NCBI GenBank assembly: GCA_023410575.1
Contig: JAEYPP010000075.1
Coordinates: forward strand, 1 to 55,345
DNA length: 55,345 nt
Source: Bacillota bacterium
GTDB taxonomy: Bacteria > Bacillota > Clostridia > Lachnospirales > Lachnospiraceae
Reading direction: 5' to 3'
Part shown: one piece after another, positions 40,660-50,408 of the stretch
Layout of the letters: each line of letters begins with the position of its first letter
Numbering within the stretch: position 1 is the first letter of the stretch
Program-made: the position numbers and the translations under genes
Notes under the pieces: generated by a model
Told to the model about the DNA's origin: nothing
The model's database searches: none
What the model saw: the letters and a program-made list of their open reading frames with translations, nothing else

Positions 40660-41883
40660 ATGATTAATGTAATCGGACTTGGATATATTGGTTTACCAAC
40701 TGCATTAATGCTGGCATCACACGGTGTTGAGGTAGTGGGAACAGATTATAATGAGGAACTTATTGAAACCCTTAATGAAGGGAGGACAACCTTTAAAGAA
40801 AAAGGATTAGATGAATTATTTCAACATGCATTACAGGGTGGAATCAAGTTTACGAAGGAATACCAGTACACAGACACATATATTATATCTGTTCCAACGC
40901 CGTATGATAAGAAAAGTAAAAAAATAGACACATGTTATGTGATTAATGCTGTGAAAGCTATTATAAAAATCTGTCCCAAAGGGGCCACTATTGTAATTGA
41001 ATCAACGGTTTCTCCTGGTACAATTGACCGTTTTGTACGACCAACGATTGAGGAAAATGGTCTTGTAATTGGAAAGGATATTAATATTGCACATGCACCA
41101 GAACGTATTATTCCTGGTAATATGGTATATGAGCTTTTACATAATAATCGTACCATTGGTGTAGATGATTTTGCTATTGGTGAAAAGATAAAAAATTACT
41201 ATGCAACGTTTTGTCAAGGAGAGATAGAGATAACAGATGTTAAAACTGCTGAAATGACGAAAGTTGTTGAGAATACATTTCGTGATATTAATATTGCCTT
41301 TGCAAATGAGTTGGCGAAAATTTGTCGTAGTGACGACATGGACGTATATGAGATAATTCGCATTGCTAATAAACATCCTCGTGTTAATATTCTTAGTCCA
41401 GGCCCTGGTGTTGGCGGTCATTGTATCTCAGTTGACCCGTGGTTTTTGGTAGGAGATTACCCTGGATTGGCAAATATTATACTTGCTGCACGCAAAATTA
41501 ATGATGGCATGCCTCGTTATGTTATCCATCGAATTAGTCAGATTATGAAAGAAACTGGTTTGAAGGATGTAAGTCGTATTGGTATATATGGATTAACCTA
41601 TAAAGAAAACGTTGATGATGTGCGTGAAAGCCCAACACTTCAAATGTTGGAACGCATGGAAGATTCGCTTTGTGGTGGGCTTGTACAGGTATATGATCCC
41701 TATATTGACAATGATATCGTACCAAATCAGCACCATAATTTTGATGAGTTTCTGAATTGTATTGATATGGTTGTTATTATGGTTAGTCATAATGAGATAA
41801 AGGAACAGATGTACAAGCTGAATGGTAAAATAATTTTAGATACTCGTAAAATTTGTGAAATTATTGATACATATAGATTATAA
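40660..41883 (+). CDS. wecC: UDP-N-acetyl-D-mannosamine dehydrogenase
   Basis: A UDP-glucose/GDP-mannose dehydrogenase family enzyme (407 residues) that oxidises UDP-ManNAc twice to UDP-ManNAcA with NAD. The NAD-binding motif is VIGLGYIGLPTALMLA at the N terminus, then ISVPTPYDKKSKKIDTCYV, ESTVSPGT, and the catalytic region PGPGVGGHCISVDPWFL near residue 247, with Cys in GGHC. WecC-type rather than Ugd-type because of its partner wecB directly downstream. AAGGATG precedes the ATG. Confidence 0.92.
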   Translation: MINVIGLGYIGLPTALMLASHGVEVVGTDYNEELIETLNEGRTTFKEKGLDELFQHALQGGIKFTKEYQYTDTYIISVPTPYDKKSKKIDTCYVINAVKAIIKICPKGATIVIESTVSPGTIDRFVRPTIEENGLVIGKDINIAHAPERIIPGNMVYELLHNNRTIGVDDFAIGEKIKNYYATFCQGEIEITDVKTAEMTKVVENTFRDINIAFANELAKICRSDDMDVYEIIRIANKHPRVNILSPGPGVGGHCISVDPWFLVGDYPGLANIILAARKINDGMPRYVIHRISQIMKETGLKDVSRIGIYGLTYKENVDDVRESPTLQMLERMEDSLCGGLVQVYDPYIDNDIVPNQHHNFDEFLNCIDMVVIMVSHNEIKEQMYKLNGKIILDTRKICEIIDTYRL

Positions 41884-41889
41884 GAGGGA

Positions 41890-42990
41890 ATGATGAAAAA
41901 GATTATGCTAGTCTTTGGTACACGACCAGAGGCAATAAAAATGTGTCCATTGGTTAATGAACTGAGGTCACGAAAAGATATATCTGTTATTGTTTGCGTA
42001 ACGGGACAACATCGTAAGATGCTTGATCAGGTGCTTGAAGCGTTTCATGTTACTCCCGATTATGACTTATCCATAATGAAAGAGAAACAGACGTTATTCG
42101 ATATTACATCGAATATATTGAATCGTATAAGAACGGTATTGGAAGAAGTTCAACCTAACGTGGTGATTGTTCATGGCGACACTAGTACTACGTTTGTAAC
42201 AGCTTTAGCGTGCTTCTATATGCAGATACCAGTTGGTCACGTGGAAGCAGGTCTTCGTACCAATAATATCTATAGCCCTTTTCCAGAGGAATTTAATCGT
42301 CAGGCGGTTGGTATAATAGCGCAGTACAATTTTTGCGCTACAGAACTGTCAAAAGAGAATCTCATAAAAGAAGGTAAAAAACTAGAGACAATCTATGTTA
42401 CAGGAAATACTGCAATCGATGCCCTTAAGACAACCGTTCGAGAGTCATTTATACACCCTGAATTGAATTGGGCTAATGGTAGTCGACTAATCATGATTAC
42501 AGCCCATCGGCGTGAGAACTTAGGAGAGCCAATGTATCAAATGTTCCGTGCGATTCGTCGTATTATTGATGAGAATCCGGATGTGAAAGCCATATATCCG
42601 ATACATATGAATCCTGTGGTACGTGAAGCAGCTTATCATGAACTTGGAGATTGTAATCGTATTCATATAATTGAGCCCCTTGATGTGGTTGATTTTCATA
42701 ACCTACTTGCTCGGTCTTATATGATATTAACGGATAGTGGTGGGATACAAGAGGAGGCACCATCTCTTAGAAAACCTGTTCTTGTTATGAGAGATACCAC
42801 GGAACGTCCAGAAGGTATCGCAGCAGGTACATTAAAATTAGTGGGTACAGATGAAAATGTTATATATGATAATTTCAAACTATTGTTAAATGATAAAAAA
42901 GTTTATGATTCAATGAGTAAGGCTAGTAATCCGTATGGTGATGGATTTGCTTGTAAGAGAATTGCAGATATTTTGACAAATGTTTTATGA
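41890..42990 (+). CDS. wecB: UDP-N-acetylglucosamine 2-epimerase
   Basis: Non-hydrolysing UDP-GlcNAc 2-epimerase (366 residues), making UDP-ManNAc for the preceding dehydrogenase. Signature motifs are VFGTRPEAIKMCPLV, HGDTSTTFVTALACF, GHVEAGLRTNNIYSPFPEE, HRRENLG and LTDSGGIQEEAPSL with the conserved Asp/Glu/His residues of the family. It starts 6 bases after wecC. ATG 41893 is an equally good start. Together wecC and wecB indicate a ManNAcA-containing polymer. Confidence 0.95.
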   Translation: MMKKIMLVFGTRPEAIKMCPLVNELRSRKDISVIVCVTGQHRKMLDQVLEAFHVTPDYDLSIMKEKQTLFDITSNILNRIRTVLEEVQPNVVIVHGDTSTTFVTALACFYMQIPVGHVEAGLRTNNIYSPFPEEFNRQAVGIIAQYNFCATELSKENLIKEGKKLETIYVTGNTAIDALKTTVRESFIHPELNWANGSRLIMITAHRRENLGEPMYQMFRAIRRIIDENPDVKAIYPIHMNPVVREAAYHELGDCNRIHIIEPLDVVDFHNLLARSYMILTDSGGIQEEAPSLRKPVLVMRDTTERPEGIAAGTLKLVGTDENVIYDNFKLLLNDKKVYDSMSKASNPYGDGFACKRIADILTNVL

Positions 42991-43031
42991 CTGAAAGGGT
43001 TGTGAATAAATGAATCGAAGAGAGGGATTAT

Positions 43032-43236
43032 ATGCAGTGCATAAAAAGACCTCAAGATTTAATTATTTCTTTCGTAATGCTCATACTACTGAGTCCACTA
43101 TTTCTTATCCATTTTGGTTAGAACAAAACTGGGTAGCCCTGTATTATTTACTCAACATAGACCAGGAAAAAATGAGAAAATATTAAAAAATTACAAATTT
43201 AGAACTATGACGAATGAGAAAGATAAGGATCGATAA
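43032..43236 (+). pseudogene. Priming sugar-phosphate transferase relic (PglC/WcaJ family)
   Basis: One frame reads MQCIKRPQDLIISFVMLILL then SPLFLIHFG-stop, the membrane start of the bacterial sugar transferase family (KRxxDxxxSxxxLxxLSPxF). About 15 bases on, another frame reads KLGSPVLFTQHRPGKNEKIL then YKFRTMTNEKDKD, the strongly conserved GPVLFxQxRxGxxGxxFxxxKFRTM block. The gene is frameshifted and stops at 43234-43236; the catalytic C-terminal half is lost. The cluster therefore lacks an intact phosphoglycosyl transferase. Confidence 0.8.
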
Positions 43237-43292
43237 TTCAAAGTAAAAGGAAGGGGAGTCGGGACATAGTCTACTCGACGCAGAATGGTAAT

Positions 43293-44135
43293 ATGCAACA
43301 AGAACAACTTAACAGTAAAAAATTCTCGGTATCTATGTGTGTTTATAAAAATGATAATCCAGAACATTTTCATCAAGCAATAAAAAGTGTAATGAATCAA
43401 ACTGTTAAACCTAATGAAATTATACTAGTTGTTGATGGACCAATTCCGAGTTCTATTGAAGAGATTATTACATTATACACAGAGAACGAAGATAATTTTA
43501 AGGTTATTCGATTAAAAGAAAATGTTGGGCATGGAAATGCTAGAAGAATAGGACTCGAAAACTGCAAATATGAACTAGTTGCAATCATGGATGCTGATGA
43601 CATTAGCTTGCCAGACCGCTTTGAAAAACAGTTAAAATGTTTTGAAGAGGATAGCAATTTAAGTATTGTTGGAGGAAATATCAAAGAATTTATAGATTCA
43701 ATAGACAATATTGTTGGAATTAGAGAAGTTCCTCAAGATGATGCAGCAATAAAAAAATATCTTAAAAAGAGATGCCCATTTAATCAGATGACAGTAATGT
43801 TTAAAGTATCAGAAGTAAACGCTTCTGGTGGATATATTGATTGGTATTATCAAGAAGACTATTACTTATGGATACGTATGTTTCAAAACAACGCAGTATT
43901 TAAAAATTTAAGTGATATTTTAGTGAATGCTAGAGTTGGAAATGGTATGTATTCGAGAAGAAGCGGTTGGAAGTATTATAAAAGTGGAGCAAGGCTACAA
44001 AAATATATGTTGAATCATCATATTATCAATTTCGGAGAGTATATTTTTAATAATTTAATCAGATTTATTGTACATGTTATTTTACCTAATAAGATGTTAA
44101 GATTTGTCTATAAAAAATTTGCAAGAGTAAAATAA
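43293..44135 (+). CDS. Family 2 glycosyltransferase
   Basis: A 280-residue GT-A enzyme: FSVSMCVYKNDNPEHFHQAI, the GT2 entry SVMNQTVKPNEIILVVDGP, LKENVGHGNARRIGLENCK, and the DxD-type metal site in VAIMDADDISLPDRFEKQL. It ends with a C-terminal amphipathic/hydrophobic region (LIRFIVHVILPNKML) likely to sit on the membrane. It transfers a sugar to the growing lipid-linked repeat unit. Start 43293 has only a weak upstream site. The polymerase gene begins 3 bases after its stop. Confidence 0.9.
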   Translation: MQQEQLNSKKFSVSMCVYKNDNPEHFHQAIKSVMNQTVKPNEIILVVDGPIPSSIEEIITLYTENEDNFKVIRLKENVGHGNARRIGLENCKYELVAIMDADDISLPDRFEKQLKCFEEDSNLSIVGGNIKEFIDSIDNIVGIREVPQDDAAIKKYLKKRCPFNQMTVMFKVSEVNASGGYIDWYYQEDYYLWIRMFQNNAVFKNLSDILVNARVGNGMYSRRSGWKYYKSGARLQKYMLNHHIINFGEYIFNNLIRFIVHVILPNKMLRFVYKKFARVK

Positions 44136-44138
44136 TTG

Positions 44139-45554
44139 ATGAAACATTTGGTGTCTTATATAGATGTTAATGATAGGGATAAGAAGGTGAGTATAATCAA
44201 AATCAATAACTTAATGATTAGTAAGGGAAAAGACTATTTTGTGTTTTACATGGTATTATTCAGATTTTCTCTTGATTATTTATATGTGTCTGCTTTAAAG
44301 AAATATAGTGTTACAAGTGAGTTATTATCAACAGGTCTATATCATCTGGAGATTAATAGGATGAAGTATATACTATCTTGGCTTTTATTTCTATTGACAG
44401 TTTTCTTTATAAATAAATGTATTCTAGTAACAAAGGATAAAGCATCGGAGATTATTATCTTAGGGCTATATATCATGAGTTTCATTCCTTCTATTTCTTT
44501 ATTTGGGCTTGGAAATCTTGATTATACATATTTGCTTTATTTTATGGTGTTCTGGATCATGTTATTAGGCTCATCTTTTATTATTTGTAGTCTAAAGTAC
44601 AAGAACAGCAAAGCAATTTTAATTAGTAATTCATTAAAGAATGTAAAAATGAGATACATGATATGGAAAATAATAATCTTCATATTTTGTTTTGGAGTAA
44701 TATTAATTTCATGGAACTATAGTGGTTTAGAACTTAATTTAACATTAGACCATGATAAAATCTATAAATTAAGAAGTGAAGTTAAACCAGGAATGCTAGT
44801 TAACTATTTTAGAAATAATGCTATGTTTATAGTTATACCAGTTGCTGTAATATTCTGTTTGCAAAAAAGAAAGTGGTTGATACTGCCTTTTCTAGTATGG
44901 ATACAACTATTGTCATATGGAGTTGATAACCAAAAGGCGGCTCTATTTATTTTACCAGTTTCCATCTTAGGGTATATTTTTTATAAGAAGTATCTTGTTG
45001 GCATAATACCAAAATTATTATTTTTAGGCAATCTAGCTATTTATGTGGAAGCAATTATTGGTAAGTCATCGTTTTTAATTAGTAACTTATTAGAGAGAGT
45101 TTATTATTTACCAGCAATGTTGAGTAATTGTTATTTTGAATACTTTAAAGATAGACAAGTAGTATTGCCAGCAGTTTCCTTGTTAGAAAAGCTGGATTTG
45201 GTTACTGATTATCCATATAAAGCGGGGGTTCCATACCTAATCGCAGGTGAATATCTACATAATCCTGCTATTAGTGCGAATACAGGAATGTTTGGAAATG
45301 CATTTTCTTATGGCTTAATTGGCGTGATTATAATTCCAATTACATACAGTTTTTTATTCTATCTATTGGACAGAGCAACATCCAATTTACAAATCAAGAC
45401 ATATATTTCTGTGTTAATAATATTAGTTTTTGTCATTACAGGTGCTTCAATATTTGTAGTACTATTAGTATATGGATTTATAGTGACTCTCATTATGTTG
45501 TCATTAGTGAATCAAAAGAGTAAATTTCAAATAGAAGGAGATTTATCACACTAA
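44139..45554 (+). CDS. Polysaccharide polymerase (Wzy/O-antigen ligase-like)
   Basis: A 471-residue integral membrane protein with about 11-12 hydrophobic segments and no recognisable soluble catalytic domain. A large loop with LRSEVKPGMLVNYFRNN and late motifs GEYLHNPAISANTGMFGNAF fit the Wzy-like polymerase group (GxxxNxxG near the end). The context of Wzx, glycosyltransferases and Wzz supports the call. Sequence families of Wzy are too diverse for certainty. ATG 44139 is preferred to the TTG at 44136. Confidence 0.68.
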   Translation: MKHLVSYIDVNDRDKKVSIIKINNLMISKGKDYFVFYMVLFRFSLDYLYVSALKKYSVTSELLSTGLYHLEINRMKYILSWLLFLLTVFFINKCILVTKDKASEIIILGLYIMSFIPSISLFGLGNLDYTYLLYFMVFWIMLLGSSFIICSLKYKNSKAILISNSLKNVKMRYMIWKIIIFIFCFGVILISWNYSGLELNLTLDHDKIYKLRSEVKPGMLVNYFRNNAMFIVIPVAVIFCLQKRKWLILPFLVWIQLLSYGVDNQKAALFILPVSILGYIFYKKYLVGIIPKLLFLGNLAIYVEAIIGKSSFLISNLLERVYYLPAMLSNCYFEYFKDRQVVLPAVSLLEKLDLVTDYPYKAGVPYLIAGEYLHNPAISANTGMFGNAFSYGLIGVIIIPITYSFLFYLLDRATSNLQIKTYISVLIILVFVITGASIFVVLLVYGFIVTLIMLSLVNQKSKFQIEGDLSH

Positions 45555-45605
45555 TGTACCATTGATTACAAATAGGTGTGATCAATATGAAAGAGGATTT
45601 AATAG

Positions 45606-46871
45606 ATGCATATTAAATTTACAACTAAAATTAGGAACAAAATACCAACTGATTTCCTCCAAGTATTTCTTTTCGATATAGTCTCAAAAGTATTTATGAT
45701 TATAATTACAATTTTATTAATAAGAGTTATGAACCTGAAAGAATATGAAGAAATTGTTAAGTTTACAGCAATTTCCGGGTTTATACTAGGAATATTTGGA
45801 CAGGGAATCGCTCTCTCCTATATTCGGTATTCAACCGAACAGCTTTCTAGAGGAGAAAAGAATTCAGTAGGACTTCACATTGTATGTACTATATTTATTA
45901 TTATCATATCTTTTGTTGTACTTATGTTTACACCAGTTTTCGTGGGTATCTATAAAACATCAACAAAACTAATTATTTTTGCCTCTTACTATGGCATTAT
46001 ATCTTCGTTGATCAATATGAATCAAGCTTATTTCCAATCAAGGGAGTTGTACATAGAATCGGGCATTATAAATAACCTTAAAAATGTTTTTATTTTGTTT
46101 AGTTTACTTTTTGCTATTACTTTCTTTTGTGATTTAAAAACAGAGCTAGTATTTGTTTTATACATAGTTAGTGGAATGGTCACCTTTATGATCGGCATAA
46201 TTAGAATCTATAAAAATGTAAGGTTTACAGATATCCATTTTGACTTTCGTAAGTATAGATTTATACTCAAAGACAGCTTATATATTGTAATATATTTACT
46301 GTTTATTAACATTTTGAATCAAGTTGATGTTATCATGATAACTAACATGATGGATGAGGAGAGTGTTGCTTTGTATGGTATCGCCTTTAAATACTATTCC
46401 CTACTAATAACTTTACTACCATCCATTCAGTCAGTTATGAGAGTTCGAACTTCCAAAAAAGAGTATATTGATGATGTAAATCAACGTAAGTTTTTCATAT
46501 TAAATTGGATAAAACGTGCAGGAGTACTGGTAATTCCTGCTTGCGCACTTGTAATTTTATTGAGTGGGATATTTATGCCAATCATAAATGGGCATAAATA
46601 TGATGGCTCTATTAATGCGTTTAGAATTTTGGTAATTGGTGTTGCATTTAGCTATATGTTTGCATCTAATATAAGCATAATGATGGCTGCAAAAAAATAT
46701 AAAACATTATGTTTTATTGCGTTAGTTGCAGTTTCTATAAATTTCTTAGGAAACTTGATATTTATTCCTATCTGGGGAATTAATGCAGCGGCTGTTAGCA
46801 CATTAGTTTCACAAGCAACATTAAATATTTCGGCTACTATTTGTATTATAGTTGATAAGGGAGGCTTGTAA
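45606..46871 (+). CDS. Wzx-type polysaccharide flippase
   Basis: A 421-residue polytopic membrane protein of the PST/MATE-like flippase family with about 12 segments. Typical features are QVFLFDIVSKVFMIIITILL at the start, QAYFQSRELYIESGIINNL, and the C-terminal NFLGNLIFIPIWGINAAAVS, the helix 11-12 pattern of Wzx proteins. It would flip undecaprenyl-PP-linked repeat units across the membrane. It lies between the polymerase and the heparinase-like gene. Confidence 0.85.
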   Translation: MHIKFTTKIRNKIPTDFLQVFLFDIVSKVFMIIITILLIRVMNLKEYEEIVKFTAISGFILGIFGQGIALSYIRYSTEQLSRGEKNSVGLHIVCTIFIIIISFVVLMFTPVFVGIYKTSTKLIIFASYYGIISSLINMNQAYFQSRELYIESGIINNLKNVFILFSLLFAITFFCDLKTELVFVLYIVSGMVTFMIGIIRIYKNVRFTDIHFDFRKYRFILKDSLYIVIYLLFINILNQVDVIMITNMMDEESVALYGIAFKYYSLLITLLPSIQSVMRVRTSKKEYIDDVNQRKFFILNWIKRAGVLVIPACALVILLSGIFMPIINGHKYDGSINAFRILVIGVAFSYMFASNISIMMAAKKYKTLCFIALVAVSINFLGNLIFIPIWGINAAAVSTLVSQATLNISATICIIVDKGGL

Positions 46872-46873
46872 AT

Positions 46874-48955
46874 ATGAGTCCTTACTTTGTGATTTTACGT
46901 AATTTCATTAAATCTAATTCTATTGTAAAAAAGGCTTTTATTAAAAAGATATGGAAGATTGTTAATCAAAACAGAACAAAAGTTGAGAATATTAAAAAGG
47001 ATTATAAAATAAGTTCGATAGTAACAGCACCGATGAATTTAATCAATATAAAGATGTTATTTATGGAGTGTATTGATACAAATATAATGGAATACACTAG
47101 CAAAATGTATCTATCACATCATTTTAATATCTTAGGTAGTGGATGGGTATCCGCTGATTATGATTATAAGCCTCTTGGATTGGAGGATTTAAAGTACGAT
47201 CAATGTTTGGAGCGAGTATTTTGGTATAACGCTAAGGCTAAAGTTGATAAAAACTATAAATTAATTGACTGGCATAGATGTATGAAAACGGGATATCGAT
47301 TTCATGAAACGGAGCTCTCAACACAAATCGCTCACAATTTACCTAAAGGTGTGGACATAAAAATGCCATGGGAACTTTCTAGAATGTATCATCTTCCTCA
47401 AATGGCATTAGCAGCGAATTTAAAACCTGCGAAAAGAAACCTATATCTAACTGAATTTAGAAACCAAGTGTATGATTTCTGTGAAAGCAATCCAATCGGG
47501 TATGGGGTTAATTGGAGCTGTACCATGGAAGTTGCCATACGTGTTGTAAATTTATTAGTAGCATATGATATATTTGTACAACTTGATTCATCTAATATCT
47601 TAAATCAGGATTTTGTAAATTATTTTTCAGAGAAATTAATGGAGCATGGAAAATTTATTTTTAAGAATCTAGAAATTAATTTTTCAACCTTAAAAAATGG
47701 AAATCACTATTTATCTAATTTATGTGGTCTTTTATTTATAGCTTCTTATATTAAAAATAAGGAAAGTAAGACATGGATGGAATTCTCAACGAAAGAATTC
47801 ATGAAGGAATTTGATAATCAATTCCTAGAGGATGGAGGAAATTATGAATGCTCTACCGCTTATCATAGATTAAGTGCAGAAATATCTGCTTATTGTTTTG
47901 CTTTACTTATCAGAAATGGTGTTAAAATTGAAAAAAGATTGTTAGAAAAGCTGAACGCTGTTGGACAAATAGCAACAATGATGATTAGGAAAGATGGAAG
48001 TATAATACAAATAGGTGATAATGACAGTGGACGACTGTTAAAGCTTAACTTAACTGGGAGATTTATAACTGTAGAAGAATATGAAGAGCAATACATTAAT
48101 GCAGCTGGTTATAGCAATCTATATTCAAATGAGAATATTTTTATTGAGAACGAGTTATCGATTGACCCTATCATAGCCATTATATATGCAATAACAAATT
48201 ATGATGCGTTGAGTGATTTTGCAAAAAAAGCACCAACAGAGTATAACTTTATGAAAGCTATATTACATAAGAATACAGCTTTATGCACGGACGTATTTAA
48301 TTATCGTAATTTAAATAAGTTTGTAAATAAAAATAATATCCGCTTGCCAGAATTAAGCTATCATGTAGTAACTCAAATTGTATTACCAATCGAGGGTTTG
48401 GACTTAGCCAATACAAAGGTTGAAATCGCTCCGAACTTTGGACTTGTGGTATTTACCTTAGATAGAATAAGGGTTTTTGTGCGTAGCGTAGTCAATCTTT
48501 GGCAGATGCAAACTGCTCATGTTCATAATGACTTTCTTCATTTTGAAATTAACATCGATGATGAGAACTACTTCAGTGATCAAGGCAGCTACATTTATAC
48601 ACCGCTTTTAGACAGAAGAGATGAGTTCAGAAGTATTAAAGCACACAATACCCCATATCATGGGCAGGAGACGAATAAATTTAGAGAATGTTTCTATACA
48701 GATGTTAATATCAGAGGGTTCATTAATGAAATTACAAATCATACGATCGGTATGATCGTATATGTTGATGATATTGTTCATTTTCGTAAGATAGAACTTA
48801 ATCACAATATTATTATTGTAACGGATTATAGTAATAAACCATTCACTTATGAATGCAAGGAATTTGATTACGTATCTATAGGATATGGTACTATGCTAAA
48901 ACGAAAAGATAGTAATCATATTCTTAAGCCTCAAATAATCAAGGAGGAAATGTAA
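46874..48955 (+). CDS. Heparinase II/III-like protein
   Basis: A 693-residue protein without signal peptide. The first half is an alpha/alpha-barrel with the family marks WELSRMYHLPQMALAA, NPIGYGVNWSCTMEVAIRV and LKNGNHYLSNLCGLLFIASY; the second half is a beta-sandwich with HVHNDFLHFEINIDD, the conserved H-N-D segment, and FSDQGSYIYT. Members of this group occur inside capsule and exopolysaccharide operons and may cleave or epimerise uronate-containing chains. The ManNAcA pathway in this operon would supply such a substrate. Its stop overlaps the next start (TAATG). Confidence 0.85.
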   Translation: MSPYFVILRNFIKSNSIVKKAFIKKIWKIVNQNRTKVENIKKDYKISSIVTAPMNLINIKMLFMECIDTNIMEYTSKMYLSHHFNILGSGWVSADYDYKPLGLEDLKYDQCLERVFWYNAKAKVDKNYKLIDWHRCMKTGYRFHETELSTQIAHNLPKGVDIKMPWELSRMYHLPQMALAANLKPAKRNLYLTEFRNQVYDFCESNPIGYGVNWSCTMEVAIRVVNLLVAYDIFVQLDSSNILNQDFVNYFSEKLMEHGKFIFKNLEINFSTLKNGNHYLSNLCGLLFIASYIKNKESKTWMEFSTKEFMKEFDNQFLEDGGNYECSTAYHRLSAEISAYCFALLIRNGVKIEKRLLEKLNAVGQIATMMIRKDGSIIQIGDNDSGRLLKLNLTGRFITVEEYEEQYINAAGYSNLYSNENIFIENELSIDPIIAIIYAITNYDALSDFAKKAPTEYNFMKAILHKNTALCTDVFNYRNLNKFVNKNNIRLPELSYHVVTQIVLPIEGLDLANTKVEIAPNFGLVVFTLDRIRVFVRSVVNLWQMQTAHVHNDFLHFEINIDDENYFSDQGSYIYTPLLDRRDEFRSIKAHNTPYHGQETNKFRECFYTDVNIRGFINEITNHTIGMIVYVDDIVHFRKIELNHNIIIVTDYSNKPFTYECKEFDYVSIGYGTMLKRKDSNHILKPQIIKEEM

Positions 48956-50340
48956 TGATTTTGAAAAACATATATAAAAAAATGCCAAGGGCATTTCAAC
49001 TTCCAATTGAATATGTATATGGAGCAATACCAAATAGTATAAAATATGGATCTATTTATCGTGAGACGAAAAAGTTACTTTTGGAATCAGAGTATTGGTC
49101 AGAAGAACAGCATATATTGTATCAAGAACGTAAGATGAAACAATTACTAATACATTGTTACGAGCATGTTCCGTATTATAATCGGGTGTTCAAAGAGTAT
49201 GGATTTAATCCTTATACCTTTAAGCACTTAAATGAAATTGAGGTATTGCCTTTATTAAATAAGAAAATCATTCAAGAAAATTTACATGAGTTGATAGCTG
49301 ATAATATAAAACCTAGTAAAATGATATTACGTAGTACTGGCGGTACAAGTGGAAATCAATTATATTTTTATGACGAAAAAATTACAGATGCAAAAGAATG
49401 GCCTTTTGTTGAAAGTATATGGGCAAGGGTCGGATATAATACCAAAAGCCGTGTAGCAGCACTAAGAAATCAATCAATAAAGGGTAAAAAGCCTTACATA
49501 TATTGCTGGAAGCAAAGAAGACTTATTCTAGATAACTTTCGTACTAATGATGAAAGTATTAAGATGATGTTAGATAAGTTATGTAAAGATAAGATTGAGT
49601 ATATACACACATATCCGTCCTCAATTTTGTCTTTTTGTGAATACATAAATAGGACAGGTTATCAGTTGACTTATATACCAAAGGCTATTTTAGCGACATC
49701 TGAAAACATATATCCTGGGCAAAAAGAATTGATTGAAAATACCTTTCATTGTAGATTGCATACTTTTTATGGACATACCGAAAGAGCATGTATTGCGGGG
49801 TGGTGTGAGCATTCAGAATTATATCACATCAATAGTGAATATGGTTATATGGAGCTTGTTGACAAAAACAAGAAGGTTATAACTGAAAAAAATGTAGAAG
49901 GAGAAATGGTATGTACTGCATTTAACAACATGGCTATGCCTTTTATTCGATATCAAACTGGTGATTATTCATCCTACGCAGATAGTAGTTGTTTATGTAG
50001 AAGGAGTTATAAAGTATTAAACAGTATTATGGGTCGAAGGTTACAAGAAATGATTGTGTGTAAAGATGAAAGTAAGATTTCAATAACAGCGCTTAATATG
50101 CATTCGGATATATTTCAGAATGTGAAACTGTTTCAAATATATCAAGATACAATTGGTGAATGTATATTGTATATTGTTAAATCAGAAAATTATTCATCGA
50201 AAGATGAATCTGCTATAAGTCAAGGATTTGTTAATATGCTTGGTAACTTAGTTGATATTAAAATAAAGTATGTAAGTGATATAGAAAAAACGATAGCAGG
50301 CAAATATAAATATTTCGTACAGAAATTATATCAAGTGTGA
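48955..50340 (+). CDS. CapK-like adenylate-forming enzyme
   Basis: A 461-residue member of the phenylacetate-CoA ligase/CapK group. The N-terminal helices include LIHCYEHVPYYNRVFKEYGF; the AMP-binding motif is RSTGGTSGNQLYFY near residue 125; the core motif is FYGHTERACIAGW near 272; then PFIRYQTGDYSSY near 325. CapK proteins occur in polysaccharide operons, presumably to attach an amino or acyl group to the sugar, but no substrate is known. Translationally coupled to the heparinase gene by TAATG. Confidence 0.85.
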   Translation: MILKNIYKKMPRAFQLPIEYVYGAIPNSIKYGSIYRETKKLLLESEYWSEEQHILYQERKMKQLLIHCYEHVPYYNRVFKEYGFNPYTFKHLNEIEVLPLLNKKIIQENLHELIADNIKPSKMILRSTGGTSGNQLYFYDEKITDAKEWPFVESIWARVGYNTKSRVAALRNQSIKGKKPYIYCWKQRRLILDNFRTNDESIKMMLDKLCKDKIEYIHTYPSSILSFCEYINRTGYQLTYIPKAILATSENIYPGQKELIENTFHCRLHTFYGHTERACIAGWCEHSELYHINSEYGYMELVDKNKKVITEKNVEGEMVCTAFNNMAMPFIRYQTGDYSSYADSSCLCRRSYKVLNSIMGRRLQEMIVCKDESKISITALNMHSDIFQNVKLFQIYQDTIGECILYIVKSENYSSKDESAISQGFVNMLGNLVDIKIKYVSDIEKTIAGKYKYFVQKLYQV

Positions 50341-50408
50341 CTTAAACTCTATAAAGATTTGAGATTAGCTCTCTTTAAGCGAAATAAATTAAGAACGGAG
50401 AAGATGGT

